64,000 nucleotides of DNA from Membranipora membranacea (taxonomy: Eukaryota > Bryozoa > Gymnolaemata > Cheilostomatida > Membraniporidae). Shown one piece after another: positions 39,042-51,300 of this stretch. Location of the stretch: NCBI GenBank assembly GCA_914767715.1, contig OU612075.1:17360001-17424000 (forward strand), in the 5' to 3' direction. The notes beneath the pieces are model-generated. The model was not told the DNA's origin and did no database searches. It saw only the letters and a list, made by a program, of their open reading frames with translations. The position numbers and the translations under genes were made by a program. Each line of letters starts with the position of its first letter. Position 1 is the stretch's first letter.

Positions 39042-39675
39042 GTTGTGAGGTTGGCCTAATAAACGCCTAAAGAAAATATTGTAGTGATATTCTCTTTGGG
39101 TTTGCTCGAATTTGAATATCAAAAATCACCCATCTCCTAAATACAATCAGAATCAAATATCTAGCATAACTTTGCAAAGGCGCTGAATCAAAATAAGACT
39201 ATAAATTCTACTCTATACTTACTGCCATTAGCAATAACATCAGGATCATTATGAGATAACGAGTATTATATACATCAGAATGTATAGTTTGTCTATATTC
39301 ATGATTAATTGTACAAACCCATAACATTAGGGGATGTTAGAAAATGGTTATCTAAATTGTATTTATGAGAAAAGGAATTAAAATAATTAATTGAATGGCT
39401 GTGTTTTTATCATGAAACCAACCAAGAAAATTAGAGTAATAGAAAACGGAGCTAAATCATAGAATACACATATATCGCAGTTAATTGTAAATCCAGTTTC
39501 AATCATGATGTGCAATGAAAGGTACTCTCATTTTGTTTGAAAAACAGAACGAGCTCTCAGAAAGAATTAAGAAGTCTTATCCAAAACCCAAAGACTAACA
39601 ATATTTTGAATATTTCCTGAGCAGATCAGGAAGTTGCGCCGCTGATTGCATGATTTATGATCAGAGAGTGTAAAA

Positions 39676-39703
39676 CCAAAGAGTTAAAGTCTTTAACTCC
39701 TTG
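39676..39703. repeat. CCAAGGAGTTA-family palindrome
   Basis: CCAAAGAGTTAAAG then TCTTTAACTCCTTG. The same design occurs at 29,121-29,150, 60,068-60,086 and 63,145-63,172. Confidence 0.8.
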
Positions 39704-39875
39704 ATAAAACTAATAGTGAAATTCTAGAAAATGATGATTAAATCAAAACATAATGATTTATCATTATCACTATAATATTATTATTATTTTTATATCCTTA
39801 GAGATGAGATGCTTTCGTTGACAAAAGAGTCCGCCCCAATAGTGGTCCCATTCATAGCAATGATTTGTACTTGAA

Positions 39876-42800
39876 CTAGTTTCTCTCAACAAAGCTCACC
39901 ATCATATCCTGCTTTGGAAGCAGAGAGAGGCCATTCTTAAACTGTAGAGGCCGAGGCTGCAAAGAAAAAATGAAGTTACACATAAATGCAAAGGGTGTAG
40001 GATTTATATTATATATTTTTTCTTATATCTTTATTTTATTATAATTTGATTGTTGGATTTTAAGTTAGTTACTGCTCAAGCAATTTCAGAAGCGGTCCAA
40101 TCTAACAACTGTAGCTTGACTGTGTGGACCAGCAGCTAATTGAATTTAGAGTGTAGAAGACATCTCGCCAGCAAGGACAATTTTTCATACCATCTCTTTT
40201 GAGTCTAGGTCAAGGGGATCAGAACTTGGCAGTGTTTATTTTGACATGTTGACCAATCATGTTTGTAGATATACTTCAATTGGCACATGTGCAACCTATC
40301 AGTTCGAGTTGGTTATCTTTGCACCACAGTATTTGGATTAGTCCAAATAATGGTGGAGCTCTCAAGCTGAAAAGCCACCCAACCCACCCTGTGAAAATTA
40401 TAGCTTCTTTCGTCAAAATGTAAATATGTGTATTGGGCCACTTTGTGGCGCTGTCGCAACGGTGCAGATTGACTCATATCTCAGACTTTATCTGCAAGCA
40501 ATGTGGATATACTTACAGGAGTGGCGTCTGTTTTCTCCATGGTGTAACCTTTCAGCACCGATGCTATGGTCACTTTCATCTCAAGCAGGGCCAGACGATT
40601 ACCAATACACATTCTGTTACCCAAACCAAACGGCATAAAAGCTGATGCTTGTCTCTCAGTGAAATTCTCTGGTGCAAACCTATAAGTATACAATCAATGC
40701 AAAATATTTGTGGCAGAGTCTTTCTGTTGTAATATGGCTCATCAGTGTTAGTGGAAACACAAAATTAATATATTATACATAAGCAACCTCAAAGGCCAAA
40801 TTGAAATCTAATTGATGAACTGGCGTTGCTCCCATCACTGGTGACATTTTGATAGCTGAAGTTATCACGTGAAAGGTAAACCACATAGTCTTATGGAGGG
40901 TGGGTATTCACTACTGTATTTTTGAATGTTATTTTTCTTTAGATTCCCTAATTCCATTAAAAAAAAGATTCATACTTATTTTGTTGGTCTGCCCTAAATG
41001 ATATCCTACTGTAAGGTTTTTCAGATTTTTACTCGAAGATTTCTTGTCCCGGTGTTGGCAAACAGGCCATGCTCACACCTTTTCACACTGCATGGAAACC
41101 TCAAACAATAAAAAACGAAGGGTCTTCACTATTGATCGATGAAGAACCTTGGCCTCAATGTCTTACTCATAATGTGGAAGTTACCTTTCTGGTTGGAACT
41201 CGTCAGGGTTCTCAAAGTACTCCTCACTTCTCTGCATCACCCAAACACAAGCTCCGACAGCAGTTCCCTTATCTACCTTTATTCCTCTTATTTCTATATC
41301 CTCGGTGGCCATGCGATCCAATCTACATGGTAACATTTGACAAGTATAATTATATGTACAGACGGGTAAAAAACTATTGCAATGAAATCACCTCACGCTA
41401 TGCGCTTTATTTTCATGTTTGGCTGCAGATCACATGACATGTGGCGCGACACAACAATATGGACATCTGAAAGTATAACCGTAGAGCTAATGATTCTAAT
41501 CCTGCACAATGTCAGTGGCTACAGTCATATGACCTGCTACCAAACATGAAAATAGAGGACATCGAGATTCATCTATGAAAACATCTGCATGAATTGTTAG
41601 TCACTGATGGATATAATGTGAAAGTTTTCAGGTAACGGAACAAGTAGTCACAGAGTTATGCATTGCCAAAACAGTTTTGTCTATGAATTTTGAATGTATG
41701 GCAAAGCATCTTAGAGATTCGATCTTACTGATCCGTACCTAAATCCTTGGGGATAGAGTCTCATGGTCTCATTGATACAATAATCCAGATATTTCAGTTG
41801 ATTAGCCTGCTCAACAGTGATTTCATCGGTGTCGCAGATGGCAGTTACTTCTTCATACAGCTGCCAAGTAACAAACAAACGAGTAATAAAGAATATGTCA
41901 TCATTCAGACATCGGATAGTAAGTTTTTGCTCCAAGTCGATATAAAAGAGGGAAGTTTAAAGTCCTCCAGGATAAAGTAATGCAGAGGAACCAGTGGTGG
42001 GATCCGCATGATTATTGAAATTCCACCTTGACATATAACCTGAGACATATTTCCTCAACTAGACCAACACATAGATCGGTTCAACATTTTCGAGCGGCTC
42101 CATTTGCTTTTAATTTATTGCCGCAACATTTTGTATTGTATGGCAGCTTTTTTGCAGCACGAATGATATCAAATACTGTATGAAGTGAGGATCAGATGAG
42201 AAATAAGGCCAAAGAAGAAACTGACCTTCTTCTGTTCCTCTTGGTTCATTGCCAACTCATAGAATATCATGGACATTGTATCAGCAGTAGTCTGGAACCC
42301 AGCAGAGAGGAATAAAATGGTGTTACCCATCACCTCTATCTTTGTCAGACCTTCGTAGGTAAAAACAACAACATAGAACTAGAGATGAACATATTTTTTG
42401 TGTCCTGCTTCCTCTTGTCATGTCTAAGAAGTGAAGTGATTCACTGTACCAATAAGATATGAGTGCTACTTTTTGTATTAATCAACATAAACATCAAGTA
42501 AGATATGGGCAGCGTACATGCGCCGTTCATTTCTCTTTCTAGTGACATTTCTACAGGAAAGTGTCACTTCCACATGTTGTTGAATATATAATGCATATAC
42601 TTTTGTTTTATCAAAACAAAAATTGTGCCACTAAAATAAGATAATCATTAACGTAAAGCTTAGGTCAAGTTAGATCCATTTTGCTAGCGTTTGAGCTGCC
42701 TCCCCCCGCCCCTTTGCGTGTCAGTGGAGGGGGCAATTCCAATGCTGGCAAAATGAATAAAACTGTATCTTTATTTATTAAATAATCTATTAGCCAGACT

Positions 42801-45800
42801 TTTGAAGTCTTGTTTGACAGTAGGAATACCTTTTTTACTCCATGGGTAACCAGTTAAGCTTATAGAGGTGTCTGGATCACCCGCTGGAGCCTCCACAAGG
42901 TTGTTTGTGAGAGTCTGTAGGAAATCGTTCCCCTCTGTGGATTTTCTGTCCTCAATCAAGGATTCGGTCAGTTTGTCAAAGTAATTGTTTGCGTTTGAAT
43001 CGACGAATCCGAGATTGAGATATTTGTGTGCGAAGGAAGTCAGCCACCTGGGAGCCAGCACTGAAAAATAGTATGAAAATTGTTTTCTATCCGGAAAGGA
43101 GTTCTTCTCATATCAACAAGGAGGAGTGCTTACATGACCAACTTCGGCAGTGAGCAAGGGAGCCTTATTTTGTGTCTGAATATTAGATGAGAGATGTTGT
43201 GTTCTATCTCCATCAGAAAATGCTATACACCATTTTAACTGCAAACTGATAAGTTCAGGGATGATGTCAGCTTATGACTCTTGTGATTGAGACTAGACTG
43301 CCGCATGGGAGAGGCCCTGAATTGAGACAGATTGAACCATGAGCAAGACTTCAGATTGCAGTAATATATATCCCTTCCCCACCATATTCTGAACATGAAT
43401 TGGGCGTCTCGCACTTCCACTGATACTCACAAGTCATAATTATTGCCAGTGTTAATCTCATCTTCTCCAGACGGGTTGCGTTTGTCTCTTCTCCTTCAAT
43501 TAGCGTCTTTGCAGCGTCCAAAAATGGATTGTTCTCTAGTTTAGTTTGTGTCTCGGCGTCAAAACCAAAAGCTGTGTTAGATATCACGTCAAGAGTGAGT
43601 CGAAGTATATACCTACAACAAAATAGAATCAATTCAAATTATCTGTGTCTATGTAAATGGTGAAGTTCTTTTTCTGTCATAAAAATTATAATACTTACTC
43701 ATTTATGGGCTTTAACACTTGCAATGTTAGTTATATATTTGAACAAAAGGTCATTCAAATTCTTTTTTTCGTTTATGGCAGTTATCATCCTTTTCGAATT
43801 ATTAGAGATGATAGCAATTGAGGCCTTTGGTAACCAGTTATTAGATACATGTAAGTGTATGTCTACATCTAAAATCAAGTTTGCAGCAATAAGCTAAAAT
43901 GTATTGCAGAGGACAACAACTGCACAAAGACAAATTATTAGGTCCTACATACTTCCTGATGTCGATTGGTTCTCCTTTAGTTTTCTTCAGAATCTCCAAA
44001 AATCTATCTTCACACTTAATAATAGCGGGCATCATCTGAAAAACACAATATCAATGTAGAAACTAGAAGACAAGTAAGGTAAACAAACATTCTTTTCTCG
44101 ATCTTATTCATCTTCTACTGTTGCCTATATTTGATTGGGAATTTGTATTTTATCGTTTTGTTTAATTTAAAAACCATCAATTACTAGATTTTATGTAAAA
44201 CTCTCAATAGCTCGTGTAAGTAAATTGTGAGAACGAAAAACGGCAATGTTACAAGCTGGGATTTCGATTATTCCTGGTTCTAATTTTGTGATTGTTTTCA
44301 TTCTGAAGGGCACAAGATATGAAATAAGTACCATTCCTCTCCATAAAACTCCAATAAGGGCAATCTTGTTTGGACCTCTTCATGTGCGGTTTAAAACCAT
44401 AAACCTAACCTATAAAATTTTAAATATATATATATAATATATATAACACCGCACAGTACCTCATCAAATTCCATTATAGATCTATTTTTGTGATCCTAAT
44501 TGACCAACCTTCTTCAGTTTCCCAGTTGAAAACTCTGGGGAAAGTCTTTGTCTGATGTGCTTCCAATGTTCTCCTTCAATCGAGAAAAGTCCCTGATCCA
44601 AAGAGCCTCCGAAGAGTATTTGCCGTCGGTTTGTAAAAGCTTTGAAATTTTTTACCCAGGCTTCCTTAAGCCAGTCTGCATCTGCGACCAAAAGCATTGG
44701 TGCACTTCCAATAAATGTTCTGAAATTAAAATGGAAGTGTTTGAGGCATTGTAGCTTTGTTACACCCATAAACAGGTGCAACAAGGGTGCACAAAACCGA
44801 TCTTACGTAAACAAAGTTTTCTTTTGCTTTGTGGGCTCCAACACTAATTGTGTAGCAGCTGTAGTTGGAGGGAGGCTTGGAGGTAGCATGGCACTGATTC
44901 TCCTAGAAACATCAATATGGTGGCTTAAATAACTAGCATTGAATATTCCATACCAGATTCAGCTTCATCGCGATTACTAGTTTAAGGTTTTTGCCTCTCC
45001 TACTATTTTTGCTAAACTACAGCCCTTTTTTGTGAGGAATAGGATAGCAAGACCTCATGATCACAACAAACAACATAACAAAATATAAAGTTAGAGTTCG
45101 CGGTGTGGATATCTTTCCAGCATTACTACAGTAACAATGTCAGGTTTTGCAATTGTACGCCATTGGTTAGATAATATTGTTATTGTTCATACCTAGATCA
45201 AGTATTCGAAATTGCCCCCCACTAACTGATAAGCTAAAAACTTCTATGCATTTACACGGCTGCAAGTCACGTCAGGGGGGGGGGGGGGGTAGAGTCTGGG
45301 GCTCAGACTAGATAGCTAGAGAATACTCACCCAACAAAGTTGCCATGTTTTTTAACTCGGGCAACATCAGCGTGGATTATGTGCTGAAAGTAAAAATAAA
45401 AGAGGAATTGATTTAACAATGTTGGGGATGTTCATCTACGATCACACTGTCTGCTGACGTTTAGTTGAATGTGCAAGGCTGTGCAGGCTGCCGGAACGGG
45501 GGCAAAAGAATGCTGGGACAGGCAAAATAACTACCTTAGAAGTGTAAAGTATCTGGAGGAGGAAAATATTGTCGTTTCGTATAAGTTCGAAATAGAGATA
45601 TTTTTGCCTAGCTAACATGTACTAAACCTATACTCATGCTACTTATTACTTCTCTAGAATTAGTGTGTAAAACCAGTATACTCATTGCAAGCCTACCAGA
45701 AGAGCCGATTGTACATTATAATTATACACTATCATACCATTTGACAATTGATTTTTCTTTTTGGTGGGACAGTTTAAAAATTAGTACAAAAACTAGTGCG

Positions 45801-47054
45801 ATTGTACACCTAGTACCAAGGTCTACAGAATTCATAAACACCATTGTCATGATGGTCAGATTTGCAGATTATGGTACTTTTTCCGTGGTAGATAACAGTG
45901 CATTTATTGTTCCTAGCTAAGCATGCATCAGGCAAGCCTTATATTGAGTTTTGGAGTGTCTCTTGCCAGTGTTGTAACTATTGGCTAAGTTTAAAATTTG
46001 ACAGGTTTTTCATAATTTTGTCCAACTTGGAATATAATTACAGTATCATAGATATAATTATCTTTTTACTACCTTAGAAAGTGATTATCGAAATGGAACA
46101 ATAATAAGCGCCCTGGACATGACAGTTGTTTAGTTTTGCTTGTGGTGTGGTGACCGAGAGTTTGTACCGATTTCGATCCTAGCTATCCAAAAAGTCTGCC
46201 AGAGCTAAGCTATAAATCTGATGACAAGATGTATGAGCGATGCAATCAGGGAGGGTGGATGGGTGTCCTACCCTTCCTGATGCAGTGAGGGAGAAGGATT
46301 ATAATCAGGTTAGGTTATCAACTCACCCCGTGTTCGTACACTTCCATCAATGTGCCAAGAACAGGCAAAGGTTTCGGTCCAGGTATCCCGGTTTTCTTGA
46401 ATGTGTCAAATGTTCTTATGGAGTAGCTACAAAAGATTAGTATTAGGTACTAGCCAGAAAATATCAGGAACTTTGAAGAAGCATCTAAGCCTAGCCTGGG
46501 CAGGCTATCAGGGGTGGGTGCCCAGGCTAATCTAAGCCTCTAAATTAAATGAATATGAATTTTGTGTGGCTCATCAGTGCCCTACTGGTAACCGTGTTCA
46601 GGAGAGTAGACAAATCATTCTTCTTGGTAAGAAGGAATGGATGGAGGCATCTCAGTTATCAGTTGTCTTTGACCAGCAACTGCAATCTTCACATCCTGGT
46701 TCAGCTGGATGATCTTTGCGGTGGAAATATATAACCGTAAAACTGATCTCTCTGTTGCTTGACATATCGACATATAGACCGAACAGATGAAACAAGAGTG
46801 AGAATTGTTAGTTAGTTTTCAGTAACGTCTCATTGATTTATAATAATCCTACTACCATCCTCCTAGAACGCGCCTCCATATCAAAAATTGTTCTACCATT
46901 TTCCTGTTTGCTGCTCATGTCCTGATTTCCCATCAAACTGATTTCTTTTGCACAGAAACAAAATCTAAAGAAACAATACTTACTAGTAGAGCAAGGTGCA
47001 AGCTGGGACTCCTAAAGCAACCCAGAGTGGTATCTCAAATCCTCCGAGCAGCAT
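39876..47054 (-). CDS. Cytochrome P450, CYP3-clan (copy C), intact
   Basis: Twelve exons, 5' to 3' on minus: 46984-47054, 46327-46426, 45331-45383, 44509-44719, 43953-44035, 43431-43612, 42830-43060, 42226-42350, 41739-41860, 41185-41322, 40517-40679 and 39876-39956; all are GT-AG and in phase, giving 519 residues. Features: an N-terminal anchor MLLGGFEIPLW, hinge GIPGPKPLPVLGT, W-K-H-I-R in helix C, AGFQTTADT in helix I (A327-T331), E383-T-M-R386 in helix K, PENF, and the heme loop PFGLGNRMCIGN with Cys463. The heme loop and exon layout suggest CYP3/thromboxane-synthase-type P450s; this was judged from memory, without a search. It should be an ER-bound haem mono-oxygenase needing a P450 reductase. 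The substrate is unknown. It is the sister of copy D and shares a promoter motif with it. Confidence 0.92.
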
Positions 47055-47194
47055 CTTCTTTAGATATGTTGAGATGAATGTGAAAGTAGCTTGCAACTTA
47101 GGTACAGAGAACTAGCCAATTCTGTCACTCACGTCACGTGTTATCTAAACCAGTGAACCCTGCTAATAATGAATAGCTAGCACATTATGTAGTA

Positions 47195-47246
47195 TTATAT
47201 AGGAGAACAATAATTCATTCAAATTCCAACGCTGCACAATTTACGT
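47195..47246 (-). promoter_or_regulatory. Putative P450 C core promoter: TATA box plus motif shared with copy D
   Basis: On minus, ACGTAAATTGTGCAGCGTT (47228-47246) lies 27 bases upstream of TATATAA (47195-47201), which is about 140 bases upstream of the start codon. The same 19-base motif with one change precedes the TATA of copy D. Confidence 0.55.
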
Positions 47247-47429
47247 GTACTGCTGCGGTGCATGATCATTAGTCATCATTTCATATTGGTATGCTATTAG
47301 GCTACTAGGCACACCAGTCACAAGGGCAAACCGGTAGGGAAAGATAAGAGCGTATTATCTACTAAATCTCCTGATAATAATATTTGCTCCGCACAAATAT
47401 TAAAGGCTGAAACTGTGCTGCGATATACA

Positions 47430-47791
47430 CTGTTCTTAGCATTAGCCTATAAGTTTAGCAGTAATGTATGTAACATGTACAACCCGGCCGGCGTCACGTA
47501 CAGCTAGATATTGCACTCCTACACAACTGATAGCCACTGATTGTTCTGAGGAATATAACCCAAAAATATTTTTTACATCTTATCGAGCAAGTTGATATAG
47601 TTTTGGAGGAACAAATTCCTCTGTTCTTAGCATTAGCTTATAAGTTTAGCGGTAATGTAATGTGAACCATCCAGCCGGCAACACGTACAGCTAGATATTG
47701 CACTCCTACACATCTGATAGCCTCATATTATTTTGTGGAATATAACCCAAAACACTTTTTATATCCCACCGAGCCAGTTGATATAGTTTTG
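47430..47791. repeat. Direct repeat, two copies of about 175 bp, upstream of P450 C
   Basis: Copy 1 is 47430-47605 and copy 2 is 47621-47791, separated by 15 bases. Shared blocks include TGTTCTTAGCATTAGC, CACGTACAGCTAGATATTGC, GAATATAACCCAAAA and GTTGATATAGTTTTG. They lie 0.4-0.7 kb upstream of the P450 C start. The remainder of 47,055-48,395 shows no gene. Confidence 0.85.
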
Positions 47792-48395
47792 CTGCCCAGT
47801 TAGATGGAGACTGTTTGCCTGAATCATTTGACGATGGTACTTGTGAATGGTGTTGAGGAAGCATAAACCGACTGCAATGGAATCTAAATTTGGATGAAAT
47901 TAATAATCAAACATCAGCATAGAATAAGAAGAATTCAGGGTTATTGAGAGCCAACATGATGTAGTTTGTGGGACTGTACAATGTATATTTTATTGATTTA
48001 TTGTAACAGATAACAGATACTGCACATAGACATTTAATGATACTGCACTGAAACCTATAATGCAGATGTAGAGCTTAAAAAATCACGTCACCAGTCACCA
48101 TTTAAAATAATATATTGGACAGAGAAAGACATAATGCCTCATATCGATTATATATAACATGAAAATTAAATTCTAGAGTTCTAACCGAGCTAATCTCTTT
48201 TTAATCTTTTATAAAGATAACTAGGATTTTGAAAAATAAATTCACAAGAAAGACTCCTCCCTCATCTGTCTGTGACCCTCTTACAGCTAAATTCGTGAGA
48301 TGGGATTGTTTGAGTAGAGGTGATTGTTTAGGTAGAGAAATTGAACACAGAATAATAGCAGTTGAGTCGCAGGCTTAGAAATGATTAGGCTAATG

Positions 48396-51300
48396 CTAAT
48401 TTCTCTCCACAAAGCTCACCATCATATCTTGAACCGGAGTCAAAGTGATGCCATTCTTAAACTGCAGAGGTCGAGGCTACAATAAAGAAACAAAATTTAT
48501 GATCTTGTTTTATACAGCGAATCAAAAGCCTTAGAAAACCTTCAAGACTTTGTGATCAGAAAAGTACGAACATTAAAACAATGAGCAAAAAGTTATGCGA
48601 CTCAAATATACCATCGGTCCTTAAACTGTTCTCCAATTTGCAGTGACATAAGTACTTACAGGAGTGGAGTCTGTTTTCTCCATAGTGAAACTTTTCAGCA
48701 CTGACGCTATAGCGACTTTCATTTCGAGAAGGGCGAGGCGATTACCAATACACTGTCTGTTGCCCACACCAAACGGCATAAAAGCTGATGCTTGTCTCTC
48801 AGTGAAATTCTCTGGGGCAAATCTGCAAACGTAATAACGGTATAACACCGAGGTAGATTGACACATAGCTTTGCGACCGTCGCCCAGTACGGCCTTACTT
48901 TTTGTGGTCAGATAAAGAGTAGCGGGGTTCGATGCACGTTTCCGGATTGAGGGGCGTGGTAACCTCTGACTGACCCCGTACAGTATTGACTCTGACCATC
49001 TATCTCGATGCTGAATACCATGTCCACAGAACAAAAAATATCATGTATGTTTGGACATCCTTTTGGAGAATCACATAACTTGTTGTGATGTATGGCATAA
49101 TTACAAACACTGCCAAATAAGATATCAACAACAAAATGAAGTATCTTTCACGGCATAATCTTATTATTAGCTATTAATAATAAAACTGTTTATTTAACAC
49201 AGGGGAGTTTGAAAGTTACCTTTCTGGTTGGAACTCGTCAGGGTTCTCAAAGTACTCTTCACTTCTCTGTATGGCAAAAACAGCAGCTCCGACAGCAGTT
49301 CCCTTGCTGACCCGTATTCCTCTTATTTCTATATCCTCAGTAGCCATGCGATCCAATCTACATGATTAAAAAATAAAACGCTTTTCATGTACAACTTTCA
49401 TTTAATCAGCACTTCAGTAAATGCCACAAATAGTAAGTACGCATGAAAACAGACAACATACAAAAATTCAGTAAAACCTTAAAATATGAACAAAATATGA
49501 AGCAATGATGTGAAATGAAAAAATGTGAAAATGTGAAGAAGAAACAGTTACAAGGGTCACTATCCCTTAAGATTCAGTTCACCTGGGTCATACCTAAATC
49601 CCTGAGGATAGAGTCTCATGGCTTCATTGATACAATAATCCAGATATTTCAGTTGATTTGCCTGCTCAACAGTGATTTCATCTGTGTTGCAGATGGAAGT
49701 AACTTCTTCATACAACTATCAAATAAGAACAGATATATATAAAAAACATGAATAATCAAGTGTTGATGTCAATAACATATTTTTTATGGTATGAATTGAG
49801 ATGTCCACTAGACTATTTATACTTTGAATAATTATTATCCATTATCCGCATATGCTAAACGAGTTGTCCTCTCAGATACAACAAGGACACGACTTGGATG
49901 AATACTGATACTGCTTGAAAAATGAGCAGACGTCTACTCTGCCAGATTTGTGACTAGATCTACATCAGTTTGTAAGCTACCATCGATAGCAGTGATTGGA
50001 ATAAGATATTGCCTCTAAAGCTTGATTGCAGCTCCAACTATGCTTCTGTTCAATATTTGAAGTAGCATGAGTGCAAGCAGCATTGCAAAGAAAGTATTTG
50101 TAAACTTCTGTTTCTTTATGTGTCAAGTGTTTGCAGCCAAAACACTGCACCACGATAAAATGCTTATGGGCAAAGAATGTTTATAACAGAAAAATACTGA
50201 CTTTTGTCTGAACTTCTGGGTTCATCGCCAATTCATAGAATACAGTGGCCATTGTGTCAGCAGTCGTTTGAAATCCAGCAGAGAGGAACAGTATGGTGTT
50301 ACCCATTGCCTCTCTCTTTGTCAGACCTGCATAGGGAAAAAACTACTCTGAATTGGAGAAAAACTACATTGAATAGAGATGAACATATTCAGTGTTTCCT
50401 GTGTCCTCCAGTCTCCAGACAATTCTACAGGACTGCAGCGCCTACAATTGCTGTAGGCTGTCGAAGCTGATTGCTCAATGCGATCTTTTCGTACTGTGAA
50501 TTCAAAGAGCTCAAAGTATGCACGTAGAGTTCATGTTGAGTAATGTGCCAAAGAGTGCATATCGGATATCAAATAATGAGGCCTATCGGTGAGGTGAGAT
50601 GAAACCATACCCATATGGATACTGATAATAATTATATTTTTATCATTATAGAGAGGATATACCTTTTTTACTCCATGCTACCCCTCGACTATTTGTGAGC
50701 GTCTCGGGATCATCTGCTGGAGCCTCCACCAGGTTGTTTGTGAGAGTCTGTAAGAAGTCACTCCCCTCCGAAGACTTCCTTTCTTCAATCAAGGATTCCG
50801 TCAGCTTGTCAAAATAGTTGTTTGCATTTGAGTCTAGGATTCCCATATTAAACCATTTGTCTAAGAATATGTTGAACCACTCTGGAGCCATCACTAAAAT
50901 AATGCAAATTTAATAAATAGACGGTCAGGATGCCAATAGAAGTATGCAGAAAGGTTCATGCAGCGTCTAGCCGATCATGTGTCAGTACACTAATACGGGA
51001 GCACATTGATAATTGAATGGGTCGAATCTGCAGTAGAGAGTGAGAACCCCAATGGTCACCCCAAAGTTAATTAATATTAGTCTGAACAGCATACTACCAC
51101 ACTATCACTTCTAGTCAACTCCATCTTCAACCAAACCAATATGCTGGACTGGATTAGATTCAACCCATCCCACCAAAGTAATTAGTCAAAGTCAAACAAT
51201 AAATCTACAGCTACAGATTCATATTACATTTGAAAGATTCACTGCTACCTACATAATACAATGACAACAACTCCCATCCTCATCTGCTCCAGCAAGGTTG

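Larger units (their letters stand above)
37861..39875. other. Intergenic between pseudogene B and P450 C; no gene recognised
   Basis: AT-rich sequence with short palindromes at 39,006-39,041 (CATAGACTTTAATA type) and 39,676-39,703 (CCAAAGAGTTAAAG type). No P450 exon was found here, so the missing exons of copy B were not simply displaced upstream. Confidence 0.6.

Noticed and set aside
40426-40645. Two plus-strand frames with several Cys
   Set aside because: They are antisense to the heme-binding exon of P450 C.
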